64,000 bases of DNA from positions 17,983,111 through 18,047,110 of the forward strand of contig JAWQUS010000026.1 of NCBI GenBank assembly GCA_036365455.1, written 5' to 3'. Positions 1-11,750 of this stretch are shown here, in pieces. The notes below the pieces were generated by a model. It searched no databases. It was not told the origin of the DNA and worked only from the letters and a program-made list of their open reading frames with translations. The position numbers and the translations under genes were made by a program. This DNA is from Macrosoma leucophasiata (Eukaryota; Arthropoda; Insecta; Lepidoptera; Hedylidae). Position 1 is the stretch's first letter. Each line of letters starts with the position of its first letter.

Positions 1-2283
1 CTATATACTTGGGTAATGCCTGGAGATCGATGTAGAAACCAAATCGATTATATAGCAATCGCTAAACGATGGAGGTCCTGTATTAGTAACACCAAGACGT
101 ACCCGGGCGCTGATTGCGGAAGTGACCATAAACTCTTGATGGCAGAAATGACCATAAGATTGAAGCGGTGTCATAGATCAGTTGCAAAACCCCTAAGACC
201 ACCAAAGCCGCTAGAACTTCCTGCTTTCAAGGAGAATTTCGAGAGAAAAGCATCAGAGCCTACGATAAATGTAAATAGCAACATAGACGAAAATTGGACG
301 GCGGTCAAAGAGATAATTCTGTCGGCGCGGAAAGAGACACAGAGCTCAGAGTCAGACTACCCGAAGAAGGCATGGATTACAGAGGAAACATGGAAGACTA
401 TCAGAGAAAGAAAGGCACTACTCGCAGGAGCGACAGATGTAAAACATGCCGAATATAACTCGTTATCAGCCCTAGTCCAACGTCTCTGTCGCAGAGACCA
501 CAACCAATATCTGAACTCTATCTGTCAGGATATTGAGGATCATGCGCAACACCTGCATACTAAGGACTTGTTTCTGAAAGTGAAGACTATTACTCGGGAC
601 TTCAAGGTAAAAACCTGGGCCGTTGAAGACGCAGATGGAAGTCTATTAACCGACATAGATTTTATCGTTGAGAGGTGGCGCTCTTATTGTGAAGGTCTGT
701 ATACTGTTGACAGAATATCGGATTTTACGGCTTTATCAGTGAATCAGCAGGATATGGAACCTCTTATCCTAGAGACGGAAATTAGAGATGCGTTGCGAAA
801 ACTCAAGAGCAATAAGTCAGCCGGTAGAGACAAAATATTCGCTGAAGAATTAAAATACCTTGGGGATATAGGAGTGACGATCTTGCGAAATTTATGTAAC
901 CAGGTTTGGCGAACAGGCAAATGGCCAACCGACTGGAAACAGTCTTTACTAATCCCGATCCACAAGAAAGGATCAACAAAAACTTGTGGAAATTATCGAA
1001 CTGTAACCTTGATATCTCACGCCAGCAAGATAATGCTCTATATAATACATGGTCGCTTACAATCCTATTTACAATGGCAAATACCAAGTGAACAGGCCGG
1101 TTTCGTCAAGGGCCGAGGCACTAGAGAGCAAATAGTGAATGTGAGGCAAATGATAGAGAAGTGTCGAGAGTTCAATGTGCCGATGCTCATGTGCTTTATT
1201 GACTACTCTAAAGCATTTGACTGCGTGCGATGGGATTGTCTATGGCGTGTTCTCCAAGAAATGGGAGTGCCCTCACATCTAACGGAACTAATCGCGAACC
1301 TATACCAAGATGGTGAGTCCATGATAAGGGTGAACGATGTGATCTCAAATCCCTTCAAACCTCAGAGAGGAGTACGCCAAGGTTGTATACTTTCTCCCCT
1401 CCTTTTCAACATTTATGGGGAGTATATCATGAGACGAGCTCTTGAGGAATGGGATGGAGGCATCACAATTGGTGGCAAAAAGATCAGCAACCTAAGGTAC
1501 GCAGATGACACCACACTTTTCGCAGCATCAGAGTGTGAGATGGCAGACCTCTTTAGAAGGGTAGAGGACGAAAGCAAGATGGCTGGTCTCTCAATTAATA
1601 AGGCAAAGACCAAAGTCATGCGCATTGATAGAGCCGGTCAGCTCCCACAGACCGGACTACTGGCTCATCTAGAAGTCGTTCAAGATTTTGTGTACTTGGG
1701 ATCTGTGATAAGCGACCAGGGAGGATGTGCCAAAGAGATTCGACGACGAGTCCAAATGGCTAAGAATGCAATGAGCAAGCTCTCAAAAATCTGGCAGAAT
1801 AGAAACGTGTCCAATGCTACCAAAATGAGACTAGTACGAACTCTTGTGTTCTCTATTTTCTTATATGCGTCTGAGTCATGGACGATCCGCGCTGTGGATA
1901 GAAAGAAGATCGATGCATTGGAAATGTGGTGCTGGAGGAGGATGCTGCGCATACCGTGGACAGCAAAAAAAACAAACAAATCTATCCTCGACCAGCTAAA
2001 AATCCGAACTAGGCTCTCGACAATCTGTTACCAGCGCATTCTCACCTACTTTGGCCACATAGTTCGAAGACAACCAGAAAACTTCGATAAACTGGTTGTG
2101 GTGGGTAAAGTAGACGGAAAAAGACCCAGAGGCCGATCACCTAGCCGATGGTCTGACGCCATAAAAGAAATCACTGGACTGCCGGTGACTGCGGCTCTCA
2201 GAAAAGCTGAAGATAGAGCGGCCTGGAAGCAACTCGTCAGCTCCTCCACCTATACTTACCAAAACGGGCACGACCTTCAGTAA
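1..2283 (+). CDS. RTE-like LINE ORF: end of endonuclease plus reverse transcriptase (5' partial)
   Basis: This is the 3' part of a non-LTR retrotransposon polyprotein. The frame is open through the window start, and the first ATG at 16 is probably internal, since codons 1-15 continue the same endonuclease pattern. The endonuclease tail is visible as RNQIDYI followed by GSDHKLL near 118-140. Reverse transcriptase motifs follow in order: KSAGRDKI, a FVKGRGTREQ block, IDYSKAFD with its aspartate at 1201, VRQGCILSPLLFN, and the catalytic YADD at 1498-1509. The C-terminal half has the LYASESWT and YFGHIVRR blocks and a GKRPRGR basic stretch typical of RTE/BovB-type elements. No internal stop or frameshift is seen, so this copy is relatively young. 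The clade call rests on motifs alone. Confidence 0.85.
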   Translation, partial: LYTWVMPGDRCRNQIDYIAIAKRWRSCISNTKTYPGADCGSDHKLLMAEMTIRLKRCHRSVAKPLRPPKPLELPAFKENFERKASEPTINVNSNIDENWTAVKEIILSARKETQSSESDYPKKAWITEETWKTIRERKALLAGATDVKHAEYNSLSALVQRLCRRDHNQYLNSICQDIEDHAQHLHTKDLFLKVKTITRDFKVKTWAVEDADGSLLTDIDFIVERWRSYCEGLYTVDRISDFTALSVNQQDMEPLILETEIRDALRKLKSNKSAGRDKIFAEELKYLGDIGVTILRNLCNQVWRTGKWPTDWKQSLLIPIHKKGSTKTCGNYRTVTLISHASKIMLYIIHGRLQSYLQWQIPSEQAGFVKGRGTREQIVNVRQMIEKCREFNVPMLMCFIDYSKAFDCVRWDCLWRVLQEMGVPSHLTELIANLYQDGESMIRVNDVISNPFKPQRGVRQGCILSPLLFNIYGEYIMRRALEEWDGGITIGGKKISNLRYADDTTLFAASECEMADLFRRVEDESKMAGLSINKAKTKVMRIDRAGQLPQTGLLAHLEVVQDFVYLGSVISDQGGCAKEIRRRVQMAKNAMSKLSKIWQNRNVSNATKMRLVRTLVFSIFLYASESWTIRAVDRKKIDALEMWCWRRMLRIPWTAKKTNKSILDQLKIRTRLSTICYQRILTYFGHIVRRQPENFDKLVVVGKVDGKRPRGRSPSRWSDAIKEITGLPVTAALRKAEDRAAWKQLVSSSTYTYQNGHDLQ

Positions 2284-2308
2284 TGAAGAAAACGACAAAG
2301 AAGAAGTC
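2284..2308 (+). repeat. GAA-rich 3' tail of the RTE-like element
   Basis: Directly after the stop codon is a degenerate GAAGAA/GACAAAGAAGAAG tract. RTE-type elements often end in a short simple repeat rather than a long poly(A), so this is the likely 3' end. No target-site duplication could be assigned because the 5' end is outside the window. Confidence 0.5.
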
Positions 2309-4186
2309 TGCTTAAGATATTTCAATTTCCAATATTTCACATTTTCCGAACTTCAATAAACAACGATGGCTCTTGACTTGCATTTGCTTAATTTAATTAA
2401 ACATTATATTCATCGGCTAACGTGTAAGGTTGACAAAATTTGAATGTTTGTCATATACTATACTTATATATAACCACCCAAGTATTGTCATATCGACGTA
2501 TAGATATTTTGAAATATTAATATACTTATCGGAATGTCAGCGTCAGGCATTCCTGTACGTTTCCTCGATGCATCGATACTTTATTAAATATTGATACATT
2601 CATCATTTACCCATCCCTAGTGTGAGCTGTGTGAGCTGTGTGAGGCGGGAGATTTATGAGCGCCGCTACGTTGTGATCTTGTGATTGATGACGGCGGCCG
2701 CCGCGCGCCGGACTGCGCTGCCCACCGCCTGCCACCGTGAACACCGTGCGTCATCCAGAGAGCTTATCACACATTTTAAATTATGGCTTTATATTTTTGT
2801 ATACGTCATGAAAAAAGCAAGGAGCATGTCCATATCAATTCAATAAATGAATGATGGATGTATCAAAGCAAATGCGTAGTGTCTGAGATCAAATGATCAG
2901 ACATGTTTTATTTATTATGCTCCTCGGCATTAATTGGTTTGTTGCTGTTTAACTGAAGGAAGATTTACTTCATGTGTACCTACACTCTCAAATTTAACAA
3001 TTATTATTATATGATGATTACAAGTAGGAGACAAAGCTGCAGCAGCGACTGATAGAGTGAGAGCGAGAACGAGCACCGTTTGACGCACGCTAAAAAATCG
3101 AGTAAGATTTTTTTTCATTTTGTCGGCTTAGTATGTCAACGAGTGATTGGATAATTTCTCACAATTTGAACAGAGAACGTTACCTCCGACATTAGCTTTT
3201 GCGTCTCTTCAATTGGCATGACAGATTATGACTTCAACGTTGCTAAAAGGACTCTTCGTTTCTAGGTGTATATATCGTAATACACATTAATGTGCCTATT
3301 TATTGCGATGGTAATATTAAGGGTAACTTACTCGTAGTTAGTAAGGTTAAATTAATTCTACGCTTAGCTCCACTGCCAGTGTCTCGTAGCTTCACCCGTA
3401 GATTACTGTAAGGTCGCCGAATCATCCTACCCTTTTAGGCAATAGGTATTCAAAATCGACTGATAAGTTCAGCACCTTCAGCAGTTCAGCCTGCGACTCC
3501 ACCGCGTACAACAATAAAAAACATCAAAATACATCTCATATTCAATTCTAATCATTTGTAATAGGATGTATTTACTTCATTAACGTAAAGAAGTTGGCAA
3601 GCTCAGCTAAATCCTCTCGTTGCCCCCTTGCCACTACCTTGGCTAGCAAAATGGAACGCAGACCAAAAGTGCGTAGTTACCTACATAACACTCACGTTGA
3701 AATAAATATCTCACATGTACAATAAATATTAATTTAGCACAATCCTATGAAGTATTTATTGATGGAAGCCGCGAGAATACATTTTTGAAGTCAGGCGAGA
3801 GTGATTGATCGCGTGGGAGGCAACATAATAATATATTGCGGGCGTGTCATAATTCTGCCTAATTTAACGATACGGCGAGACGCCGATAACTGCTGGCTGC
3901 TGGTAATCAAACCGCTGTGGCGTGTACGTACGTCGGTACAATGTTTATGCCTCGTGTCGTGTGATCGTGTCGTTCGTGCTGGCGACGCTCGCCCACGTCG
4001 CTTTTATTGCCAACTAGTGAGCCGACCCGGCTTCGCACAGGTACAATGGAGATATAAAGGTAACGGAGTGCCACTGGATGTAGAGCGTCTAAAATAGGTC
4101 GGTCGGGGAAGCCTATGTCAGTTGCAGTTTATACGCTAACGATGATGATGATGATGAATATAAACCTTCCTTTTGGATCACTGTAT
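2309..4186. other. Non-coding stretch, no gene seen
   Basis: The stretch is AT-rich with a short GTGTGAGCT tandem near 2620-2645 and a GC-rich patch near 2690-2750. An open frame at 3801-4097 ends in sequence resembling a common lepidopteran dispersed repeat (CCCGGCTTCGCACAGGTACA near 4026), so it is not called as a gene. Confidence 0.5.
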
Positions 4187-4430
4187 TTTCTTTATGTAAA
4201 TGGAAGTGGCAAACAAGCATGCAGTTCACATTGATGTTAAGTGATGACTGCAACCTATAGACACTCACACAAAGACCGAGGTTAAAATGCAGATGCGTTA
4301 CATGACCACCTGACCGGAACACGACAGTCCTGAACACTACCATTTAGCGGCAAGTATATTAAATTAGATAATGCGGTGGTGCCTACGCCCGCGAGCTCCC
4401 CCACTGGAGCTCTACCACCAGTAAATCTGT
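4187..4430 (+). repeat. Dispersed repeat family R1w, copy 1
   Basis: This is one of at least five related copies in the window (also near 22,880, 24,535, 32,660 and 33,155). Shared blocks are GGCAAACAAGCATGCAG, CACATTGATGTTAAGTG, ACACAAAGACC, AAAATGCAGATGCGTTAC, GCGGCAAGTATATTA and a closing CTCTACCACCAGT. It has no coding capacity; the short open frames through it recur only because the repeat recurs. The family type (SINE or LINE tail) is not determined. Confidence 0.65.
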
Positions 4431-4475
4431 ATAATTATCCGTTGTATAGTTTCAAACTATACAACGGATAATTAT
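4431..4475. repeat. Perfect 22-bp-arm hairpin
   Basis: Two perfectly complementary 22-nt arms (4431-4452 and 4454-4475) flank a single C. It lies immediately after the end of the dispersed repeat copy. Confidence 0.85.
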
Positions 4476-5033
4476 GGCCACGCTCCGGTTACAGAAAACG
4501 GGAAGCGAGTTTGTTTGATATTTTAAAGAGATGCAATAATGAAAATAGAATCTAGAATTTTACATAATAATATCTGTATTTTTTTCTTGCTTACATATTT
4601 GGTTTGGGTTTAACCACAATAAAAATACAGGAGAAGTTAACTTGCAAGGTCAATCACCGTCGTCGAGGAAATTTGTTTACAGTAAATTGGTTCGATGTCT
4701 AAACTGAATGAAAAATTGTGAAATGGTCTGTTTTGAATCAACACTAATATAGGTAGAGTAAAGACATTTAGTAAGCAGATGTACCTACTGTTGTATAAAT
4801 ATACCGATTTGATATGTCGGGCGCAGGTGATTTTTCACGAAAGCTACTTTAAACCAACGTACTCCCCAACCCAGGGGAAGTGTGGATGGTGGACGTGGTG
4901 TGGAGGTGAGCTTGAGGTGGGTCTTGATTACCTACTTCCGAATATCTAACGTCAAGTAACTCGGCGGGCCTAATGGGTCGGAACTAACTTACCTCTTCGC
5001 TAACTTGGCTGTGAATTTGTATTCTAAGTAGTA

Positions 5034-5205
5034 CATCTTTGAAACGAATTTCCATTTGTTATCAGGACATTTACTGAGATGTGTGAAAAACGCCCAATTG
5101 TATTTTTATACGTGTGCTGCATCTTTGAAACGAATTTCCATTTGTTATCAGGACATTTACTGAGATGTGTGAAAAACGCCCAATTGTATTTTTATACGTG
5201 TGCTG
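5034..5205. repeat. 86-bp perfect direct duplication
   Basis: The unit starting CATCTTTGAAACGAATTTCC occurs twice in immediate tandem with a period of 86 bp, and I saw no mismatch. Such a clean duplication points to a recent local event. No coding role is visible. Confidence 0.85.
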
Positions 5206-5539
5206 CTGGTTCTGTACACATGTGAATGTTAGTGTTGAAACCGTACCTTTGAAACTACTCCAAACATTGGAAAAGTTTAATTTTAACATCTCATGTTATC
5301 ACATTTTATAACCCTTTTGATGTAAGGTTTGCTATTATCATTCCGTGGTTATTATCATCTCAATTTGTTCAGATTTCATAACTGTTCAGATAACTGCTCA
5401 TAACCTGTTCAAGGTTAAAAGAGCGGGTAGAATTTTTGTGACAACAAATTTTTAATTGTTGATTATAAAACATTCTTAATGAAACTAAGGCACCAAAATA
5501 TTTTTAAATATAGCAATACCCCAATCCAGCCCAATGCCC

Positions 5540-6200
5540 AATACCAGTTGATTTTTAGGGGAACCTTAAAAGGAACCCTTATAGGATCACTCGTGCGTCT
5601 GTCTGTCCTGTCTGTGTGTTCGGAGCAAATTGGCTGTGACGGACTCACAGTCAATTTGCTCCGGAACTACTTGACCGATTGAGTTGAAATTTGATGAATG
5701 TATGTAAATTGGTGACCCAAAGATGAACACGACAAGTAAAATAAAAAAATTAAACAACAGTTTTGGGGGGGGGGGGGGGGGTAAAACAGAAAAAAATTTG
5801 AAAAATTAAAAAAAAAAATCGTAAACTGTGTCGTGTGACATATCAAATGAAAGAAGTTGTTGTCAGCATCTCAGATATATTTTTTTTATAATTTTTGCAT
5901 AAACAAATTTGAAGTTATTTAAGAAAAACGACGAAAATTGACCCCCCCCCCTATCTCCGAAACTACTGAACTTAAAATTTTGCTAAAAATGTGGAAAATA
6001 GTTCTTTGCCTATTACTGGAAAACCTATAAGAAGTTTGAGTATTCAAATTAAATCGAAAATTCTTAATAATATAACCCCCCCTGCCGCCACCACCGTAAC
6101 CGCTATGTCCCTGCATTTTAAATCTGTAATATTTTCGAAAATATTTATTTAAATTACGGAACCCTCACCACGCGAATCGAACTCGCACTTGTCCGGTTTT
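5540..6200 (+). repeat. Dispersed repeat with CGTCTGTCTGTC block and G-tract
   Basis: The segment begins near AGGGGAACCTTAAAAGGAAC, holds the CGTCTGTCTGTCCTGTCTG block common in lepidopteran dispersed repeats, an uninterrupted G tract near 5764-5781, several A-rich and C-rich runs, and ends with GGAACCCTCACCACGCGAAT then a CCGGTTTTTTT end. Related fragments appear near 11,066-11,150 and, less clearly, 15,350-15,400. It is non-coding. Confidence 0.55.
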
Positions 6201-6472
6201 TTTCTTTAACGTTTACCTGGAAGTGGTCACTATAATAATATTGTTTTGTATCACCCTAAACAAAGTTGTTATTTGGCTTTGGCATCCCTATGAAAAACGT
6301 TGAAATAAGCTTAAAACCAAATACAGTTAAGAAAGATATTTCGTAAAACATAAGTCTATTATCGATATTGTGGGTTGGAAAGTGTGAGCAAGCATTGTCC
6401 TCCGGCAGAGGTCGGCGCAGCGGCGCGAGCTGCGTCTGCAGTCCTCGCTGCAGGTCACCGACCGCCTGCAGA

Positions 6473-6556
6473 CGAGCGGCGAGCGGAGAGCGGAGAGCGG
6501 CGAGCGGCGAGCGGAGAGCGGCGAGCGGCGAGCGGAGAGCGGAGAGCGGCGAGTGA
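6473..6556. repeat. Minisatellite of GAGCGGCGAGCG-type units
   Basis: Short GC-rich units (GGCGAGC and GGAGAGC alternating) repeat across about 85 bp. They create long open frames on both strands, which I treat as artefacts of the repeat. A matching tract in the opposite orientation lies at 15,958-16,055. Confidence 0.8.
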
Positions 6557-8805
6557 CGAGCGACGAGAGACTAGTGACAGGCGGCAGTGCGGCAGCTACC
6601 GGGGCCAAGGGATAAGCGGCGCGGTTCAAAGAACGATAACGAGCGCGTGTTATTGCCGCCATCCATCATCGTCGCGATCTTTCGCCTCCATCCTTTCACA
6701 CCTACAAACCCCCGCCCCTATACTCTCGCACTCCCACGCACCGCCCGACTTATTCACAGCAGTCTAATTTTGACCCCACGCCAATGTTATCAGACCTCAC
6801 ATTATTGGCTCCAACGAAAAATAAATTTTCGACGTGAAAAGTTCAAGAGTAGCCGAGCAATAACTCAACTTTCAAATTATTTTTTACGAGATCGCCATAA
6901 AAACCGCAGGCAATACTGGGTGACGAGGACGCGGCGTCGCACGTCTTCTGCAAATGTTAATGATATGTTTTTTCATTAAAATGATAAATCAGCGGAACGG
7001 CGGCCGCCCGGCCGTGCTCGGTGCTCGTATCTGATCGTACAATACAATTATGGTTACAAGTCTCCTGAATCTTTTTGGGCTTTTTAAAATAATGAATGTT
7101 ATTATTCATCTTGTAATAAATATTTACAAAAATAAAATTACCTTCATAAACATTGCATATCTACGGACTCTGTTCACAGCTAAAGTAATTGGAGAGATAA
7201 AATTAACGATTTTCAAACAAGATGGGCAATCTTTGTTCTGTTGAGGAGTTCCTGTTTCTGTCATTGCGTTTCGGATCCAACATCACACCTGCAGGCGTAC
7301 CTATTATGTTACTCGGTGGCATTCAAATGGAAAGCCACTTCGTATTATTACATCATTATTACGTCAAGTCGAAACAACAATGTACTGTAAATTGGTTATC
7401 GAACTGTTCCACCGAGATCCGTAATACACCTTCAGTTCCCGATGCTATTTTTCGCACTGTCCCTAAAGTTAACCAGCAACGTCAGCTCACTTAAATGCTA
7501 ACAAGGCTGTGAAAAAATTAATTAAGCTGAAAGTTTATAAAAAGCTTGTAATAAATATCAATATTCCATCCGCGGTATCAGTTTAATGAAGTTGTGTGTG
7601 ATGTATCGCTAAAGGCATAAAGGGCTCGTGGTGCGAGCAGGAGCGCGGGGTCGGCGGCCGCCGCCTCCGGCTAATTAATTCCTCTCCCGCGCCGGATCCA
7701 TCCTGACACGTCTCCTGCACCTGATAAATTACATCATATTCTCACATTAATTGCTCACTTTGTATCCACCCTTTGGCACGGTGACAGATTGCAGAACGCG
7801 GTATTGCGCCGTTTTTTCTCTGAATGCAAATGGGTTTGCAGCTCGTATTGACGGTGAGTTATTATTGCACAATGTGATATCTCCAAAATAACTGCTTTGA
7901 GCAACATGTTACCGCCTAACTGGATAGTGTGATGCGGGCTTTGATTACCACCTCCATACGGTATGTACGGTATTATGTGTCTTATACACTTTTTGCCTAC
8001 TACGGACGATTTTATATCCCCTGTCACCAGCTCGAGAAGTGCGTGCAGCGGTATTCGGAGACCTGCGCTTTTTGTCATGACGTCTGGAGAAAGCAGTTTC
8101 CTCTTACCATTAAAATGTTCGTCAACATGAGTTCACGAGCCACGATAACCTGTCGCCTGTGCAGTGGTAGGAAAGAGCACCTATTAACATGTTATCATTC
8201 AAGGAACAGCGAACTTACCAACAGACACAATATACGGATTAAATCCTTCCAGGACGGCAGTTAAGCTACCTTGTCTGCATTGAAACCTATAGATGTCTCA
8301 AAGACTATATTTATTATTAACGGTATACCTGTTAGACATTTTCATTACATAATAAAAAACTGTAACGTTTATTTTATGTAGGGATCAATCGTATCCTTAC
8401 AAACTATATGGGCATTAAAGCGATAAAGACTAGTATCTTTACGTGTATCAAGAATATAAAATCAATTTCCACTCGAAAACGTTTTAAGGAGAAGTAAAAC
8501 CGTCAGCGTGGACTATTGTAGCAAAACTGTAAATGCGTAGCGGTCGTAAATCGTGTGTAGCAGGTCGAGGGTAGATCCTACGCGAGCAAGCGGCCGCTCG
8601 ACCGGCGCGGCGGCGGCGGCGGAGGGGGGGGGGATAGCCTTAACGTTTATTACCGATGCAAAACAGTCTGTCATTTTTGCGGGGAGAACTACGTGTGATA
8701 CACATACACACTACAAATATCGTCTATTACTACGAAACTCACACCTTGACTAACAAAATACATAAACAATTTCACGCACACATTTAAACATCTGGGCGAC
8801 AGGCG
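6557..8805. other. Non-coding stretch, no gene seen
   Basis: No frame here has a recognisable domain. A 111-codon + strand frame (7929-8264) contains several Cys pairs but overlaps an equally long - strand frame and is not supported. A GC-rich patch lies near 7640-7700 and a CGG-rich patch followed by a G run near 8600-8632. Confidence 0.4.
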
Positions 8806-8868
8806 TAGGAACACTTGTCTTGTACTTTGACAGATCCCCTCTGTCAAAGTACAAGACAAGTGTTCCTA
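8806..8868. repeat. Perfect 29-bp-arm hairpin
   Basis: Arms 8806-8834 and 8840-8868 are perfectly complementary around a 5-nt loop (TCCCC). With one mismatch the pairing extends outward to about 8801-8873. No coding sequence or terminal duplication is recognised. Confidence 0.9.
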
Positions 8869-9961
8869 AGCCTACATGTGGCTACTCCCCTCCGGCCCGT
8901 GTTGCTCTATGCTGTGTTGCCTTACTTGCCATACTTGCTATTACAGCTCACCATACCTCTTTATTATCATGGATAATGTAAAAAAATGTTGTGGAATACA
9001 TCTGATAGACTGACCGATGGAATATTTTGCAAATGGTACAGGTGTTAGTTCAGTATCTTATGTATGATTAATTGAATTAATAAAAATTGAAATCTTTGAC
9101 TTAGGTATTACCCAATTGGACGGATTATGAAAAAAATATCATGGCTAACTTCAGTCGACGCTCCCCGAATAGGTAGACATAAGTGATCAAACATGAGATC
9201 AAGAAATGGGGAGAAGAAATCTTTACATTATTATTTATTACAGTTTTTTAAATACATCTCAAGGGCTCAGTAAAAGCAATAAACCTAATTAACCTGAATG
9301 ATCACTTCCTACCACCTGAAAAAGTTATCTTAATTAATATTCTGTATTATTATGCAAATTGCAAAACAATCTTGCTTTAAGGGTAAACTTGAGAAAAAAA
9401 CAATATTGCGTTGGTGGTTACGCTTCCGTTTTTTTGCTATTGGATCATTTAAAATGTGCTATTTACGTATGTATCGCTGTGGGTAATCTGTTACAATTAT
9501 ATAAGAAACACAAGACTAGTGAAGCGAGGTCGGAAGGAGTAGGCGTACGATGTAGGTAGGGGCTACAGTTCGTTTACAATTGTGTACACGTCGCCGCGGC
9601 AACGTATGAGCTGACGAACAACGATACAACTCGGGTCTAGATACGGCAGGCCATGTATCCCTCAAAGTTCCAAACAAAAAGGAATCGCGAACTGTCAGAC
9701 AGCGGGAGGATTCATAGGACCCAATTTTATTTCAGTGGAATTACGTAGGCGGCTCGTCTCGATATGGCACTAGTCTGGGCAATCGGCGACAGCATAGGGC
9801 TCGTCTAAATAAATTTACACAACTGCCTAAGGGGGAGCCCCGCGGGTCTGATCCTCGGGTTGGGACGTTGAAGACATATGCGACAGGGGGTGCTGCAACT
9901 TTCGCTCTAGTCATCGGTTGGTGTTCGGAACCAATAATCGTACTTCATAACATCTAACACC

Positions 9962-10048
9962 ACAATTTTTTTTCCCATACAAATAGTCCGTATCTTTGAT
10001 AGATTATTACATTGTGATGCAATACGAAGTTTGCCGGATCAGCTAGTC
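9962..10048 (+). mobile_element. Helitron-like 3' end fragment
   Basis: The stretch contains CCATACAAATAGTCCGTATC and ends ACGAAGTTTGCCGGATCAGC followed by TAGT. Helitrons end in a CTRR tetranucleotide with a short hairpin just inside, and this form is common in Lepidoptera. The same CCATACAAATAG block recurs at 11,689. Confidence 0.55.
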
Positions 10049-10140
10049 TATATATATGAAAATCAATTCCTGTTCATTAGTCTCGCTAAAACTCGATAAC
10101 ACCTGGACCGATTTAACCATCGATTAGGGAACCAATAGAC
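10043..10140 (+). mobile_element. Helitron-like 5' end fragment, abutting the previous 3' end
   Basis: Directly at the CTAGT end above begins TCTATATATATGAAAATC followed by TTAGTCTCGCTAAAACTCGA and a GGACCGATTTAACCA block, which resembles the 5' end of the same lepidopteran Helitron type. A likely interior piece of this copy (GGAAGTCCAGGGAAGGTTTA) appears at about 11,610, so the copy seems to have been split by later insertions. Confidence 0.45.
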
Positions 10141-11589
10141 ACCTTATGTAGGGCGAACGGTTTCTGTCAACGCATACGCTAAATCTAGCTGATATTATCC
10201 GCCATCTTAAAATGTTCATTTAATACCAACCACTTCCGTGATCTGAGAGTACATAAAATTTTCAAAAATAAAACGAGTAAAAAAAACATAAGATGCCGAG
10301 TTGTAGTGTGAGATGGTGCAGTAAAATCACTAAAACTTCTAATTTGAAAAAGGATGGTATTTGTTTTCACCGATCAGTATTATAATACACATAATAAATC
10401 AATAAATAATAAAGAATAATATTCATGGTAGCTCAAATAACGCTGGTCATTATTTGTTCTTTGACGTATTAAAAAATTTGATATCTCTTTTCTTCGTATG
10501 CACGTAATTCGCTATTTCGTTTTTTCATAGACGTCATGCTGCTAGTATAATATAAAATTCTCGTGTCACAATGTTAGTTAACATACTTCTCTGAAACGGC
10601 TTTACCGATTCTCATGAAATTTTGTGTGCCTATTGGGTAGGTCTGAGAATGGGCCAACATCAATTTTTCATACCTGTACGAGCCAATATTGCTCATACAG
10701 CATTTTTAATGTTAATAACCTAATTAGGCCAGTCGTAGCTTGATAACATAACATAACGTACGCGAGTCATTGTATTTCACAACAAAAAGTGCGACTCAAT
10801 AAATATTCTACTATAACCTTTTAACGTTGGTTTACTTGGTGTGAACTCCTAACAACTTTAACCTACAACCGAGGATACTGTCTACGGCAGAAACTCCATA
10901 TTGTTGGGGTTTCTGCCGTAGTAATAAGTAATAAGGGTGATTCTACGCAAATATTTTTTTCGATTTCTTGGACATACTTATTTTTTTTATACCTATGAGA
11001 CGATAGAAGGTCGTCGGGGCAGCTAGAATTTATTAGGTTTTATTTTCAGTTTTAATAAGGATTCTTGGGGTTCCGTAGTAAACAAGAAACCCTTACAGTT
11101 TCGCCATGTCCGTCTGTCTATCTGTCCGTCCGTCCGCGGTTGAGCGCAAAAACTATTGGCACAATTATAGGTATACCTTAAACGCCAAGAAAATGTGAAA
11201 TTTTATTTTTAATTTACGATAATCTATCTGTTTTTATTTTATATTATTCGCTGTATGTATTTTTAAATTTTTAATGACTTCACTTATGTAGGTATCTAAA
11301 AAAATTAGATAAATAAAACTCTTTTATTTTTTTCTCGTATTATATTATTACGAAAATCTGTTAACAATATAGTCCCATTTCCTCAGCAGTTCATAAAACT
11401 TTGCCATATTTCGATATAAACGAAGTTTGTTAGTCATCCCTATGATTTTGAAATATTATGCTTTTTAGAATTAGAACGCAACGTCCCACTTCGTCTGCCT
11501 TCAGGCAGTTGACAGAACGAAATGTATGCAATAAATTGAACATTCTCAGTCGTTAAGAAGGCTGATTGGTCTGTGGATTTAACTAATTA
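10141..11589. other. Nested dispersed-repeat debris, no gene seen
   Basis: Recognisable pieces are a block near 10,545-10,680 (GCTAGTATAATATAAAATTC, then GAAACGGCTTTACCGATTC), an inverted repeat with 13-bp arms at 10,882-10,894 and 10,909-10,921, and a GTCCGTCTGTCTATCTGTCC block near 11,107. None encodes an extended frame. Confidence 0.4.
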
Positions 11590-11750
11590 TGGTTTTGAAT
11601 GTTTTTTGGAAGTCCAGGGAAGGTTTAAAAGGTAAGAAAATATGACAAAATCGAAGAGAAATAGTTAAATCCACTATTTCATTTTTCCATACAAATAGTC
11701 CGTATCTATCAAACCTTTGACACATTATTACACAGGCATAGGCCTTCATT
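11590..11750 (+). mobile_element. Helitron-like internal fragment
   Basis: GGAAGTCCAGGGAAGGTTTA followed about 70 bp later by CCATACAAATAGTCCGTATC matches the order expected downstream of the 5' end fragment at 10,043. It is probably the remainder of that copy. Confidence 0.4.

Noticed and set aside
6327..6979. Several 100-130-codon frames around the GC-rich minisatellite
   Set aside because: Repeat-driven frames on both strands with no domain; the same happens at the inverted tract near 15.9 kb.
7929..8264. 111-codon frame with several Cys pairs
   Set aside because: Spacing does not fit a known zinc finger, an overlapping - strand frame is as long, and there is no promoter or splice context.
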